64,000 nt of DNA from Marisediminitalea lipolytica (GCF_001758465.1 NZ_MJIC01000009.1:124001-188000); one strand, 5' to 3'; counted from the stretch's first letter, positions 1-9,067 are shown. Made by a program: numbers and translations. Notes: generated by a model from the sequence alone, not told the origin.

Positions 1-503
1 TACCAAAGAGTCGTGTCTTTGGTACCGGAACCACCCTGGACTCACTCCGCCTGCAGCGCCTGCTGGGTGATCACCTGGAGTTAAACCCGGGAGATATCGA
101 TGGCTACATGGCAGGAGAGCATGGCGACTCGCAGTTTGTAGCATGGTCACCCATGCGAATGGCGGGTGTGTCGGCAGAACAGTGGAACATTAGCGATGAC
201 GATAAGGCACGTATTGAGTTCGACGTGATGCAATCTGGCGCTGTTATTTACAATGGTAAAGGCTGTACTGAGTTTGGTATCGGCGCAATGGCAGCCAATA
301 TTTGCCAGGCCATTCTTTATGACAGTCAGAAGGTTTATTCGGTTTCTGTGTATGACGAAACGGCTCAGTGTTATATCAGTCACCCTACACAGGTTGGTAA
401 AATGGGGTTGGGGAAACGATTTACCTTAACGCTCAATGATAAAGAACAAGCCCGGTTTGAGCAGTCAGCTCAAATTATTCGTCAGTATGTGGCCATGGTA
501 TAG
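1..503 (+). CDS. ldh: L-lactate dehydrogenase, C-terminal part (5' end outside window)
   Basis: NAD-dependent interconversion of lactate and pyruvate in the cytoplasm. The reading frame is open from the first bases of the window (frame starting at base 3), so the N-terminal Rossmann half lies upstream. Visible are FGTGTTLDSLR, which carries the substrate-contacting Arg of the family, and GEHGDSQ with the catalytic His. GEHGD followed by S fits lactate rather than malate dehydrogenases; a 2-hydroxyisocaproate-type enzyme is the main alternative. The TAG stop is followed 58 bases later by a strong terminator. Confidence 0.85.
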   Translation, partial: PKSRVFGTGTTLDSLRLQRLLGDHLELNPGDIDGYMAGEHGDSQFVAWSPMRMAGVSAEQWNISDDDKARIEFDVMQSGAVIYNGKGCTEFGIGAMAANICQAILYDSQKVYSVSVYDETAQCYISHPTQVGKMGLGKRFTLTLNDKEQARFEQSAQIIRQYVAMV

Positions 504-561
504 ACGATTGAATGTTTCATGTGTAATCGAAGGTGCCGTATTAAACCTTCTTTACTCCTTC

Positions 562-588
562 AGACCCGCATTTTGCGGGTCTTTTTTT
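562..588 (+). terminator. Rho-independent terminator after ldh
   Basis: A 9-bp perfect stem (AGACCCGCA / TGCGGGTCT) with a 3-base loop is followed by a run of T. It ends the lactate dehydrogenase transcript and faces the convergent aldolase gene. Confidence 0.85.
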
Positions 589-600
589 GTCGAAGGCTAA

Positions 601-1341
601 TTAATTGCGGTAAGAAGGGTCAATGCGGTCCAGTTTACGGATCATTGCCTGCCAGATAAGGTCAATACTCTGTGCCATATAGCGCGGGCTGGAAGCTTGC
701 TGAGCTACATGCTCACAGACATCATCGGACGGTATTAACAGCGTGCCGCCGGTCTTCATGGTTTCCACCTGAATTTCACAGGCTTTATTTAAGTAATACA
801 TACGGTAAAACGCCTCAGCCACAGTGCGACCAACAGTCAACAGACCATGATTGCGTAAGATCATACTGTTTTTGTCACCCATGGCGGCCACTATGGCTTC
901 GCGTTCGTCGCACTCAAGGGGAATGCCCTGGTAATCGTAGTAAGCGATGCGATTAAAAAATTCCATACTGGTTTGGTTAACGGGCAACAGTCCTTCAGCA
1001 AGTCCGGAAACCGCCATGCCAGCCATGGTATGCGTATGCATTACACAATGGGCGTCATCCCTGGCCATATGCAGGGCGCTGTGAATGGTAAACCCAGCCG
1101 GGTTAACAGTGGCAGGGCTGCTACCCGCATTTTCACCCTGAACGTCCACTAACACTAAGTTTGAGGCGCAGACCTCTTCCGGCAGTAAGCCGTAGCTGTT
1201 TAATAAAAATCTATCGTCCGAGTCCGGCAGGCGAGCAGAGATATGCGTGAAAATCATATCGCTCCAGCCTTCCAGATCCAGCAGGCGGTAGGCGGCGGCT
1301 AAATCTTTTCGTAATTCATGTTCGGCGTTTATTTCAGCCAT
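601..1341 (-). CDS. Class II aldolase/adducin family protein
   Basis: A 246-residue cytoplasmic protein of the zinc-dependent class II aldolase/adducin fold (fuculose-phosphate aldolase relatives). Zinc-ligand motifs are visible: HTHT near residues 102-105 and RNHGL near residue 163. The substrate cannot be told from sequence; members act on sugar phosphates or related hydroxy acids, and many lack a known substrate. The ATG has a GAGG ribosome site about 8 bases upstream. It lies upstream of, and convergent with, ldh, so a lactate- or lactaldehyde-linked role is possible but only inference. Confidence 0.85.
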   Translation of the reverse strand: MAEINAEHELRKDLAAAYRLLDLEGWSDMIFTHISARLPDSDDRFLLNSYGLLPEEVCASNLVLVDVQGENAGSSPATVNPAGFTIHSALHMARDDAHCVMHTHTMAGMAVSGLAEGLLPVNQTSMEFFNRIAYYDYQGIPLECDEREAIVAAMGDKNSMILRNHGLLTVGRTVAEAFYRMYYLNKACEIQVETMKTGGTLLIPSDDVCEHVAQQASSPRYMAQSIDLIWQAMIRKLDRIDPSYRN

Positions 1342-1430
1342 TACGGGTCCTCTAAAGGTCTTACTCAGGGTTTGCCTGATACGGTAAGGGAATCGGGCTC
1401 TTCTACACGTTAATTGATATCAGTTGATAC

Positions 1431-1467
1431 CTCAAAAACCACAGGGCTATTCGCTGAACAGCCCTGT
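1431..1467 (-). terminator. Rho-independent terminator after the 2OG oxygenase gene
   Basis: An 8-bp perfect stem (ACAGGGCT / AGCCCTGT) with an 11-base loop; read on the minus strand it runs into GGTTTTTG. It lies just beyond the stop of the oxygenase gene. Confidence 0.6.
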
Positions 1468-1511
1468 AACGAGTGAGTGTGCCATAAAACAGGGGATAAC
1501 TTACCCCGTTG

Positions 1512-2555
1512 TTACGCTGGTTTGTTATTTTTCAGGTGGCCAAAGGTGGCTACGCCGGTGGCCCGTTCTGGCAGCGACAGTTCGCCTTTTGCGACTTTTT
1601 CGCGCAGGTAACGATAGCTTTGCAATGCCTGGCTATACATGTGTTCACCAATGCTGAGTTCTTTGTATTCTGCGGAGCCATCGTCAAACTGTTCGAGCGG
1701 GCGAATGAGCGTATGGTAATCGCAGGCAAAGAACAATGGGAAGGAATAGCGTTCGTGGGCTACTTTTCTTACGCGGTGGGAGGTAGCAACAAACTTACCC
1801 GCAGTGAGCACTTCGAGCATATCACCAATGTTGATTACAAAGGCTTCCTCACCGTTTTTCTTAATAGGGGGGGCATCAATCCATTCACCATTATCGTTCA
1901 TCACTTCCAGACCGGGCTGGTCTGGTAACAGAATGGTAAAACATTCATAGTCGGTATGAGCGCCAATACCTGGACGGTCCTCTGCCTCAGTATCTAACGG
2001 GTAGTGAATCAGTCGTAACTTTGATGGTGGGCAGGTGATCATTGATTCAAAGTGATTTTCCGGTAAACCCAGGGCCAGAGAAAAGCCGGAAAAAAGCTTA
2101 CGACCCAGTGCAAATACGGCTTCATAATAATCCAGTACCGGCTCTTTAAAGTTATCCAGGGCAGGCCATTCATTCTGGCCGATTAATGGCGTTTTTGCTT
2201 TCACCAACGGATGGTCGTGGGGGGCAGGAAAGCCTACGTCATAAGCTTCTTTTTTGTCGGGTTTACCCGTGCCATAGATTTCCTCCCCCTCTGGCACGAA
2301 GCCTTTATGAGAGGCTGAGCTGCCAATATAATATTTCATTTTTTCGGCTTCAGACTGGGCAAAAAAACGTTTCGCGGCATCACGCAGGGCGGTAATCTTG
2401 TCGGCGGGCATTCCATGACCCACCACATATAAAAAGCCCACGTCGCGGGCGGCTTTGCCCATTTGCTCTGCCACACTCAGGCGATCTTCAATGGATTCGC
2501 TGTATAAACCAGAAATGTCGATAACCGGAATCTCGGTAAAGGTTTTAGACGTCAT
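1512..2555 (-). CDS. 2-oxoglutarate/Fe(II)-dependent oxygenase, isopenicillin N synthase family
   Basis: A 347-residue non-haem iron oxygenase with the double-stranded beta-helix fold. The N-terminal DIOX_N-type domain begins IPVIDISG. The Fe ligands are H200 and D202 (AHTDYECF) and H260 (TSHRV), and the 2-oxoglutarate-binding pair is R269-x-S271 (ERYSFP). Start choice: an upstream TTG at 2567 extends the frame, but the ATG at 2555 has a GAGAG ribosome site and is preferred. The substrate is unknown; bacterial homologues modify small metabolites. Flanking genes do not form an obvious biosynthetic cluster. Confidence 0.85.
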   Translation of the reverse strand: MTSKTFTEIPVIDISGLYSESIEDRLSVAEQMGKAARDVGFLYVVGHGMPADKITALRDAAKRFFAQSEAEKMKYYIGSSASHKGFVPEGEEIYGTGKPDKKEAYDVGFPAPHDHPLVKAKTPLIGQNEWPALDNFKEPVLDYYEAVFALGRKLFSGFSLALGLPENHFESMITCPPSKLRLIHYPLDTEAEDRPGIGAHTDYECFTILLPDQPGLEVMNDNGEWIDAPPIKKNGEEAFVINIGDMLEVLTAGKFVATSHRVRKVAHERYSFPLFFACDYHTLIRPLEQFDDGSAEYKELSIGEHMYSQALQSYRYLREKVAKGELSLPERATGVATFGHLKNNKPA

Positions 2556-3080
2556 ATTCGCTCTCAACTTGTTGTCTTTGCTTAGCTCGGGTCTATTAAA
2601 TTAACTTGCCCCTTTTGAGCGATATAAAACCATAGGTACAGAGTCGGCGAAATACGAAGAATGTTATGTTTTTTGTTACGCACACTGCATATTGCCAAAA
2701 AATGCGGGTGACGAGGTTGGTAAATTAACCGTTTTTTGCCTATATGGTATGGTTGCATCACTAAAAAAGGGTGGGCTTGCGATTAATCTTACTGGGCTGA
2801 AGTAATGATTGATCTATTTTTAACTTTTTAAATTCTTGTTTATTTTGAATAATGTAAAAATTATGTACAAATTTGTTTGGATCATAATTTAGATTGGTTT
2901 AGTATGGGTGCAAAACAAAATGTTTTGGCGTGCAATGAGGGTTACATACCATTAATTATGCCTGACTTTTGAAGACGGCCTGTAAGCAGTTTACTGATGA
3001 ATCCGGAGTGGATAAGTCGCGTCGGCCAATTGATTAACAAGATAGCAGACAGCTCTATGTTGTCTGACAGGAGTATGATT
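2556..3080. other. AT-rich intergenic region upstream of ferredoxin
   Basis: About 525 bases between the divergent oxygenase and ferredoxin genes, clearly richer in A+T than the flanking genes. A weak sigma-70-like pair can be seen on the plus strand: TTGGAT (2877-2882), 17-base spacer, TAGTAT (2900-2905). Open frames running into the ferredoxin from 2997 have no ribosome site. No RNA gene or repeat was recognised. Confidence 0.4.
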
Positions 3081-3401
3081 ATGCCAAATATTACGTTTAT
3101 TCTGCCTGACGAGAGCATTAAAGTGGTTGATGCTATAGAAGGCGAATCCATTATGCAGGCGGCGATTGAAAACGAAATCGAAGAAATCGTTGCCACCTGT
3201 GGCGGCAGCTGTTCTTGTGCAACCTGCCACTGCATTATTGATGATGCCTGGATTGGTAAAGTAGGAACGGCAGATGAAGACGAAAGGGAGATGATGGAAA
3301 GTACCATCGAGCCTGTTGCGAACAGTCGTTTGTCTTGTCAGATTACCATGACCGAAGAGCTTGATGGTATCGTGGTACATGTGCCAGAGAGTGAATGGTA
3401 A
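3081..3401 (+). CDS. Adrenodoxin-type 2Fe-2S ferredoxin
   Basis: A 106-residue electron carrier. Cluster ligands match the adrenodoxin/putidaredoxin spacing: C40, C46, C49 and C86, with two additional cysteines at C44 and C51 that are unlikely to be ligands. Such ferredoxins deliver electrons to cytochromes P450, Rieske oxygenases or Fe-S assembly. No P450 or ferredoxin reductase gene is seen nearby, so the partner is unknown. CAGGAG at 3068-3073 sits 7 bases before the ATG at 3081, which decides the start over an in-frame ATG at 2997. Confidence 0.88.
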   Translation: MPNITFILPDESIKVVDAIEGESIMQAAIENEIEEIVATCGGSCSCATCHCIIDDAWIGKVGTADEDEREMMESTIEPVANSRLSCQITMTEELDGIVVHVPESEW

Positions 3402-3423
3402 TAACACGTTATTTCGAATCCGT

Positions 3424-3449
3424 AAGGGAGGCTTAAGGCCTCCCTTTTG
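3424..3449 (+). terminator. Rho-independent terminator after ferredoxin
   Basis: A 9-bp stem (AAGGGAGGC / GCCTCCCTT) followed by TT, just after the ferredoxin stop. Confidence 0.7.
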
Positions 3450-3671
3450 TGTTGTACAGCACTCGTTTTATCGCTGCGTTTTAGTCCCGCCACTTAATTA
3501 CCTGCAACCAGTCTTCGGTAAATCCATAGCAGGCGAATGTATCATTGATACATATCAGTATCTTTTGGCTGTAACCTTAGTAGGTTATTACTATCCTCTC
3601 TGGCAAAAAAGGAGGTTGTAAAACAGCTTTCCTTTTGTAGTCATGCCACTAATGTGTTTACGGGAGTATTT

Positions 3672-6377
3672 ATGACCGATGAACAGCAACCCCAATGGCA
3701 CGCGCTTTCCTCTGAGGAGGCTATCTTAGCTCTGAATGCCGATCCCGCCGGCCTCACTCAGGAACAGGTGAGTGAAAGGTTAGCGAGTGTTGGCCCCAAC
3801 AAGCTACCTGAGGCCCCCCAGGCCAGCTCATTAACCCGATTTTTAAAGCAGTTCGCTAACTTGTTGGTGATTGTACTTATCATTGCCGGTGTGCTTACCG
3901 CCTTTTTGCAGCACTGGATAGATACCGCAGTTATTTTTGCCGTAGTGATTGTTAACGCCATTATTGGTGTGATGCAAGAAGGCAAGGCTGAAAAGGCCAT
4001 GGACTCTATTCGCCAGATGCTGGCGCTCAAAGCCGCGGTGATCCGCAATGGCAAACGTCGCACCGTTGCCGGTGAAGAACTGGTGCCCGGCGACGTGGTA
4101 TTACTTGAGGCGGGCGATAAGGTGCCCGCGGATATTCGTTTACTCAGTAGCCACAGCCTGGCTATTCAGGAAAGTTTGCTCACCGGCGAGTCCTTACCGG
4201 TAGAAAAGCAAGTTACCGCAGTGGCGGAAAACGCAGCCTTGGGCGATCGCCAGTGTATGGCATTCAGCGGCACCACGGTAACGGCTGGACAGGCAAAAGG
4301 GCTGGTGGTGGCGACCGGCGGTAATACCGAAATCGGCCGGATTGGCGGTATGCTGTCAGACGTACAAAAGCTCACAACACCGCTGGTGGAGCAAATGGAT
4401 GTGCTGGCCAGGTGGATCACAGGCTTTATTCTGACCGTTGCGGTTATATTGCTGCTGGTTGGCACGTTATTACTGGATCAGCCCTTCACTGACTTGTTCC
4501 TGGCGGTGGTGGGGTTGTCGGTAGCAGCGATTCCGGAAGGACTGCCGGCGGTACTCACCATAACACTGGCGGTGGGTGTACAGGCAATGGCAAAACGCAA
4601 TGCGATAGTGCGTGTGTTACCGGCCATCGAAACCTTAGGTTCAGTCTCGGTGATTTGTTCTGATAAAACCGGCACCTTCACCCGCAACGAGATGATGGTG
4701 GTGAGCGTGCAGACCGCGGCGAATGATTACGACGTGGATGGCGAAGGCTACGAGCCTATTGGTGATGTGTTGTTTAACGGTAAGCCTGTGCATACCGCGG
4801 AGCAACCGCTGTTGCAGGAGGTCGCCCGCGCCTGTGCTTTGTGCAACGATGCCGAAATACACCATCGCAACGATAGCTGGAGCTTTGAAGGCGATCCTAT
4901 GGAAGCGGCGCTGGTGAGTTTTGCTGGCAAGGCCACTTTTGATGAGGGTGAGGATTTTAAAGCCCTGTGGCGGCGCACCGATGTGTTGCCTTTTGATTCG
5001 ACCACCCAGTATATGGCTACGCTTAATCACGACCACAATGGGCATGGCGCTATTTTGGTAAAAGGCGCGCCGGAGGTGGTGTTAGCGCTGTGTAAGGCGC
5101 AGCAAGCCGCTGATGGCAGCGAACAAACCCTGGATATTTCACTATGGACAGCTAAGGCAGAGGCCATGGCCCGGCAGGGACAGCGTGTGCTGGCTGTTGC
5201 GCAGCGGCCTGTGCAAGCTGAGCATACGGTACTCTCGGCCGATGATTTAACTGGCTCTTTGAGTTTGCTTGGTCTGGTAGGGTTAATTGACCCACCGCGG
5301 CAGGAAGCGATTAAAGCCGTCCAAACCTGTCTGAACGCTAACATTCAGGTCAAGATGATTACCGGTGACCACGGTGTAACCGCGCAGGCTATTGGCAAAC
5401 AACTGGGGTTAACCCATACCGATAAAGTGCTCACTGGCTCAGAGCTCGATAGGCTCAGTGATGAAGAACTCAAAGAGGCGGTGCAGCACACCGACGTGTT
5501 CGCCCGTACTACGCCGGAACACAAATTACGTTTGGTCATGGCATTACAGTCTTTGGGTCTCACTGTATCGATGACCGGCGATGGGGTGAATGATGCGCCA
5601 TCCCTAAAACGTGCGGATGCCGGCGTTGCCATGGGTCTCAAAGGTAGCGAGGCAGCCAAAGAAGCTGCTGAGGTTGTGCTGGCCGATGATAATTTTGCTT
5701 CTATCGCGGCTGCAGTGGAGCAGGGCAGAACGGTTTACGCCAACATTAAAAAAGTGGTGAGCTGGACCCTTCCGACTAACGCGGGGGAAGCACTCACAAT
5801 TATCGTGGCACTGCTGGCTGGTTTGCCTTATCCCATTACCCCGGTGCAAATTTTGTGGGTGAACATGATCACCGCCGTTACGCTGGGTATGGCGCTGGCC
5901 TTTGAGCCCACCGATGCCGCCACAATGAAAAAGCCACCGCGCCCACGTGGACAGGCACTCATTCAGCCGGCGCTGGTCTGGCAGATACTGCTGGTGGGTA
6001 CGCTGTTCTTTTTAGCCGTGTTTGGCATTTACCGCTATGCCATTGCTGCGGGCCATGATGTGGAGTATGCGCGAACCCTGGCAATGAACATGCTGGTGGG
6101 GCTGGAAATATTCTATTTGTTTTTTGTTCGCACCATGAACCTACGCTCTATTACCCTGCAGGGCATCAAGGGGACCAAAGTGGTGTGGGCAGCCGTGGGC
6201 GTGGTGGTGTTGGCACAACTGGCGATTTCCTATATAGCCCCATTACAAGCCGTGTTTGGCACCCACTCGCCGACTTTAACGGATAATCTGGTGATTGTGC
6301 TGACTGGCATCGCCATGCTTATTTTGCTTGAACTGGAAAAAATAGTCCGGCTGTCGCTGACTGGCAAACACCACTAG
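3672..6377 (+). CDS. P2-type cation-transporting P-type ATPase
   Basis: A 901-residue inner-membrane ion pump. It has the N-terminal cation ATPase domain, the actuator loop LTGES, the phosphorylation motif DKTGTFT with D331, the nucleotide-binding domain, the hinge MTGDGVNDAP and about ten membrane helices. M4 carries PEGLP and M5 NAGE as in calcium pumps, but M6 reads NMITAVTLGM, with Ala where SERCA has its second-site Asp. The ion is therefore uncertain (Ca, Na or another cation). The ATG at 3672 follows CGGGAG; an upstream GTG at 3654 is less likely. Its TAG stop overlaps the stop of the convergent sulfotransferase in a shared CTAG. Confidence 0.92.
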   Translation: MTDEQQPQWHALSSEEAILALNADPAGLTQEQVSERLASVGPNKLPEAPQASSLTRFLKQFANLLVIVLIIAGVLTAFLQHWIDTAVIFAVVIVNAIIGVMQEGKAEKAMDSIRQMLALKAAVIRNGKRRTVAGEELVPGDVVLLEAGDKVPADIRLLSSHSLAIQESLLTGESLPVEKQVTAVAENAALGDRQCMAFSGTTVTAGQAKGLVVATGGNTEIGRIGGMLSDVQKLTTPLVEQMDVLARWITGFILTVAVILLLVGTLLLDQPFTDLFLAVVGLSVAAIPEGLPAVLTITLAVGVQAMAKRNAIVRVLPAIETLGSVSVICSDKTGTFTRNEMMVVSVQTAANDYDVDGEGYEPIGDVLFNGKPVHTAEQPLLQEVARACALCNDAEIHHRNDSWSFEGDPMEAALVSFAGKATFDEGEDFKALWRRTDVLPFDSTTQYMATLNHDHNGHGAILVKGAPEVVLALCKAQQAADGSEQTLDISLWTAKAEAMARQGQRVLAVAQRPVQAEHTVLSADDLTGSLSLLGLVGLIDPPRQEAIKAVQTCLNANIQVKMITGDHGVTAQAIGKQLGLTHTDKVLTGSELDRLSDEELKEAVQHTDVFARTTPEHKLRLVMALQSLGLTVSMTGDGVNDAPSLKRADAGVAMGLKGSEAAKEAAEVVLADDNFASIAAAVEQGRTVYANIKKVVSWTLPTNAGEALTIIVALLAGLPYPITPVQILWVNMITAVTLGMALAFEPTDAATMKKPPRPRGQALIQPALVWQILLVGTLFFLAVFGIYRYAIAAGHDVEYARTLAMNMLVGLEIFYLFFVRTMNLRSITLQGIKGTKVVWAAVGVVVLAQLAISYIAPLQAVFGTHSPTLTDNLVIVLTGIAMLILLELEKIVRLSLTGKHH

Positions 6378-7024
6378 TACTGATAGTTGAGCAAGTCGAT
6401 GTCGCGCTTAAAACGCGTGCCGACTTGTTCTGCCAGGTCGTCTGAGTAATAGCTGTGATAACTAGCCCGGTCGGTAGCTTTACGTTTATGGGGCAGCGTG
6501 ACCAGAGGCAGGTTAAGATGCTGACAAATGGTATTGAAATCGTCCTGCAGCGACTCGTATTTAGCAATAAAATCCATACATAGAGTGCCGTGCAAATCGA
6601 CCAGATAATCGGTTTGTAACTGCATGGATGTGTCGATGTGATACTGATAAGAGCGTTCAGGGTCGAGCTTGTAGCGCATAAAACTGTCGAAGTTTGCAAA
6701 GCCTTCCACCAGGTGTGGGCGCTCCCGTTTAATGTGGTGGTAAGAACTTACCTGCAAATCCCAGGGGTTGCGAACAAAGGCAAATTTATACAGTGCGGTA
6801 AAATACTCCGCTGGCAGCATTTCTTTGGCTGCAATCACCTTACTGTGCCGTGGAAATCGACATCCCAGTTTATGACCGCACAGCTGACTCAGTTTATTAA
6901 CCACAAACTGCGGCAAACCATAACGGGCATCCCAGCGGTATTGCGACAGCGCATCGCGCACACTGGTGCCGCCGGTTTTCGCAATATGAACAAAGAGAAA
7001 CTGATGTTTGTGGGAAAGCAGCAT
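6374..7024 (-). CDS. Sulfotransferase family protein
   Basis: A 216-residue protein of the Sulfotransfer_2-like family, using PAPS as sulfate donor. The 5'-phosphosulfate-binding loop is HIAKTGGTSVRD near residues 13-24 and the 3'-phosphate-binding motif is VRNPWDLQVSSY. Homologues sulfate cell-surface or secreted polysaccharides. The divergent gene on its other side is a GT4 glycosyltransferase, which supports a role in decorating a surface glycan (inference). No signal peptide is seen. The end overlaps the ATPase stop by 4 bases. Confidence 0.82.
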   Translation of the reverse strand: MLLSHKHQFLFVHIAKTGGTSVRDALSQYRWDARYGLPQFVVNKLSQLCGHKLGCRFPRHSKVIAAKEMLPAEYFTALYKFAFVRNPWDLQVSSYHHIKRERPHLVEGFANFDSFMRYKLDPERSYQYHIDTSMQLQTDYLVDLHGTLCMDFIAKYESLQDDFNTICQHLNLPLVTLPHKRKATDRASYHSYYSDDLAEQVGTRFKRDIDLLNYQY

Positions 7025-7108
7025 GAAATAGGGGCGTTGTCATAAATTTGTTTAATTAAAACGATACGATGCAAATATGACATATTAAGGACAGTCACAC
7101 CGGTTGCT

Positions 7109-8323
7109 ATGAATTCACAGGTAAAGGAACAACCACTGGAGGTGAATGAGGTGAATGGACAGTCACTCACGCATCTGGCTATTCTGGTGTCTTACTCTGG
7201 CAGTGGCGGAGTAGAGGTGATCACCAATCATTTGGTTGAAGGGCTGGTAAACGCCGGTGTAAAGGTAGACCTGCTACTGCTGAAAACCCGCGGGCCGCAT
7301 TTTGCTAAGCTGGTTTCTCATCCGCTGCTAACCGTAACTAAACTCAGTGCCAGCAGCGCCATTCTGGCCATCCCTGAAATTAAGCGCTACTTACAGCAGC
7401 ATCCGGATAAATTATTACTGGCCGTGAAAGACCGGGCTATTCAGGCTGCTGCACTGGCCAGTAAACTGGCGGGTAGTAAGAGCAGGGTAATAGGACAACT
7501 GCACAATAATATGCAGGTGGGACTGGCTAACCGGCCTGCCATTGCACAGCAAATCCGCTTTGCATTAATGCGAAGATTGTACAGTTACACCGGCGGCGTG
7601 ATCGCAGTGTCTGCAGACGCAGCGCAATCTTTGGTTGCTATCACTAACCTGCCAGCAAGCAAGGTTACCGTGCTGGCAAACCCTGTGGTAACCCCGGCGC
7701 TGCTGCAAAAAGCCCGTTTGCCAGCATCGCATCCCTGGCTAGTAAATAAAACCTTGCCGGTGATTGTGGCTGCCGGGCGTTTATCTCCACAGAAAAACTT
7801 TGCTTTATTACTGCGGGCATTTGCCGAAGTCCGGCGCTCATTACCTGTCAGGCTAATCATCTTTGGCGAGGGACCCCAGCGTCAGGCCCTCGAAGAACTT
7901 GCCAACACTCTGGGTATCAGCGAGCAGGTGTCGCTGTATGGCTTTATTGCAAACCCTTATGCAGAGATGCGGCGCGCTGATTTATTTGTACTTTCCTCCG
8001 ACTGGGAAGGTTCTCCTACGGTCCTTACCGAGTGCCTTGCCCTGGGCGTACCGTGCGTTTCTACCGATGTGGGTGATGTGACAGAAACATTGCGAGGTGG
8101 AGAGACAGGTAGGGTTGTGCCTCGTGGAGAGAGTGAATTACTGGCCGCAGCAATGCTGGATACGCTCAACAATCCTCTCCCGGCAAATACGCTGCAAGCG
8201 GCCGTACATAAGTTTCATCAGGACGTAGCCGTGGCTCGCTACATTGCCTTGCTAAGACGCTTGCACCAATCAGATAGTCAGCCCGAAACGAGTGACAATA
8301 AAGCACGGAGCTTTGATTCTTAA
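7109..8323 (+). CDS. GT4-family glycosyltransferase
   Basis: A 404-residue GT-B enzyme that moves a sugar from a nucleotide donor, probably to a surface glycan or lipid. The N-terminal acceptor domain (about 20-190) begins SLTHLAILVSYSGSGGVEV. The C-terminal donor domain has AAGRLSPQKNF, FGEGPQ, SDWEGSPTVLTE (the E-x7-E motif) and GVPCVSTDVG. Two starts are possible: ATG at 7109 with a poor ribosome site, or GTG at 7151 with a perfect GGAGG 8 bases upstream; the downstream paralogue aligns better with the GTG start. A related, shortened copy follows. Confidence 0.88.
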   Translation: MNSQVKEQPLEVNEVNGQSLTHLAILVSYSGSGGVEVITNHLVEGLVNAGVKVDLLLLKTRGPHFAKLVSHPLLTVTKLSASSAILAIPEIKRYLQQHPDKLLLAVKDRAIQAAALASKLAGSKSRVIGQLHNNMQVGLANRPAIAQQIRFALMRRLYSYTGGVIAVSADAAQSLVAITNLPASKVTVLANPVVTPALLQKARLPASHPWLVNKTLPVIVAAGRLSPQKNFALLLRAFAEVRRSLPVRLIIFGEGPQRQALEELANTLGISEQVSLYGFIANPYAEMRRADLFVLSSDWEGSPTVLTECLALGVPCVSTDVGDVTETLRGGETGRVVPRGESELLAAAMLDTLNNPLPANTLQAAVHKFHQDVAVARYIALLRRLHQSDSQPETSDNKARSFDS

Positions 8324-8431
8324 GAAAATTTTTTGCTGCAGTATAAATTGTTATAAAAATGTTAATGATCTGGCCGGGTAAATGTGCTTAACTCTGTGTA
8401 TGTGGAGTAACCCAAAACTGGTCAGGTTAGC

Positions 8432-9067
8432 ATGCCGAACATAGCTCATCATTCTCTTACGCACCTTGCGATAGTTATGTCGTATGCGGAAAACCAATGT
8501 GACAACAGCTGCGAAACCATTACGCTGCATATCATCGAAGCGCTGATTAATCGCGGCGTTAAAGTGGATGTATTGCTGGTAGGCAGTGGCGAAAAATGTC
8601 CGTTTTATTCCGTTGATCACCCTTGTTTAAAGGTTCAGTACCTAAGAGCTGACAATCCCTGGCTGGCAGTGCCCGAACTCAAACGTTATATGCATGGGCA
8701 TCCCGGGCAGTTGTTGCTGGCAGTGCAGCACCAGGTCATTCAGGCGGCGTCTATGGCCAACCTGCTTAGCGGCCTGCAGGGAAATGTAGTGGGACTATTT
8801 AACACTACTGATTACGCGCTCGGGGGGCACCGCTTACGGGATGGCTTTATTCGTTTGTTGTACGGTTACACGTCGGGCGTCATTACGATGTCCCGGGACG
8901 CTGAACAACAACTGCGGGGAATAACCCATCTGCCAAAATCAAAAGTTAAAACCCTGTACGATCCTATTTATCATGATCTGACGGTTCGCCGGTATATCGC
9001 GGTGCTCACCCGCTGGCAATGTGACGGCGTTTGTAGCGCTAATCCTGCCCGTTACTTAAGTGCTTAA
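8432..9067 (+). CDS. Truncated GT4 paralogue: N-terminal domain fused to last helix
   Basis: A 211-residue protein related to the glycosyltransferase just upstream. Residues 8-180 align with that protein's N-terminal domain (SLTHLAI, GVKVD, PELKRY, YGYTSGVI, LPKSKV). After LYDPIY the alignment jumps to the very end of the full-length enzyme: HDLTVRRYIAVLTR matches HQDVAVARYIALLRR. About 175 residues holding the entire nucleotide-sugar-binding domain and E-x7-E motif are missing. The frame is intact with no internal stop, so it may be expressed but should not catalyse transfer alone. It could be a decaying copy or a non-catalytic partner. Confidence 0.7.
   Translation: MPNIAHHSLTHLAIVMSYAENQCDNSCETITLHIIEALINRGVKVDVLLVGSGEKCPFYSVDHPCLKVQYLRADNPWLAVPELKRYMHGHPGQLLLAVQHQVIQAASMANLLSGLQGNVVGLFNTTDYALGGHRLRDGFIRLLYGYTSGVITMSRDAEQQLRGITHLPKSKVKTLYDPIYHDLTVRRYIAVLTRWQCDGVCSANPARYLSA

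Noticed and set aside
1509..1928. Open frame opposite the 2OG oxygenase gene
   Set aside because: Antisense shadow of a strongly supported gene, without ribosome site or recognisable protein.
2942..3407. Two open frames on the minus strand across the ferredoxin gene
   Set aside because: Both are antisense to a ferredoxin with all cluster cysteines in place; no independent support.
3450..3671. Possible manganese or other riboswitch in front of the P-type ATPase
   Set aside because: Such pumps sometimes follow a yybP-ykoY element, but none of its conserved motifs or a convincing multi-stem structure is visible here.
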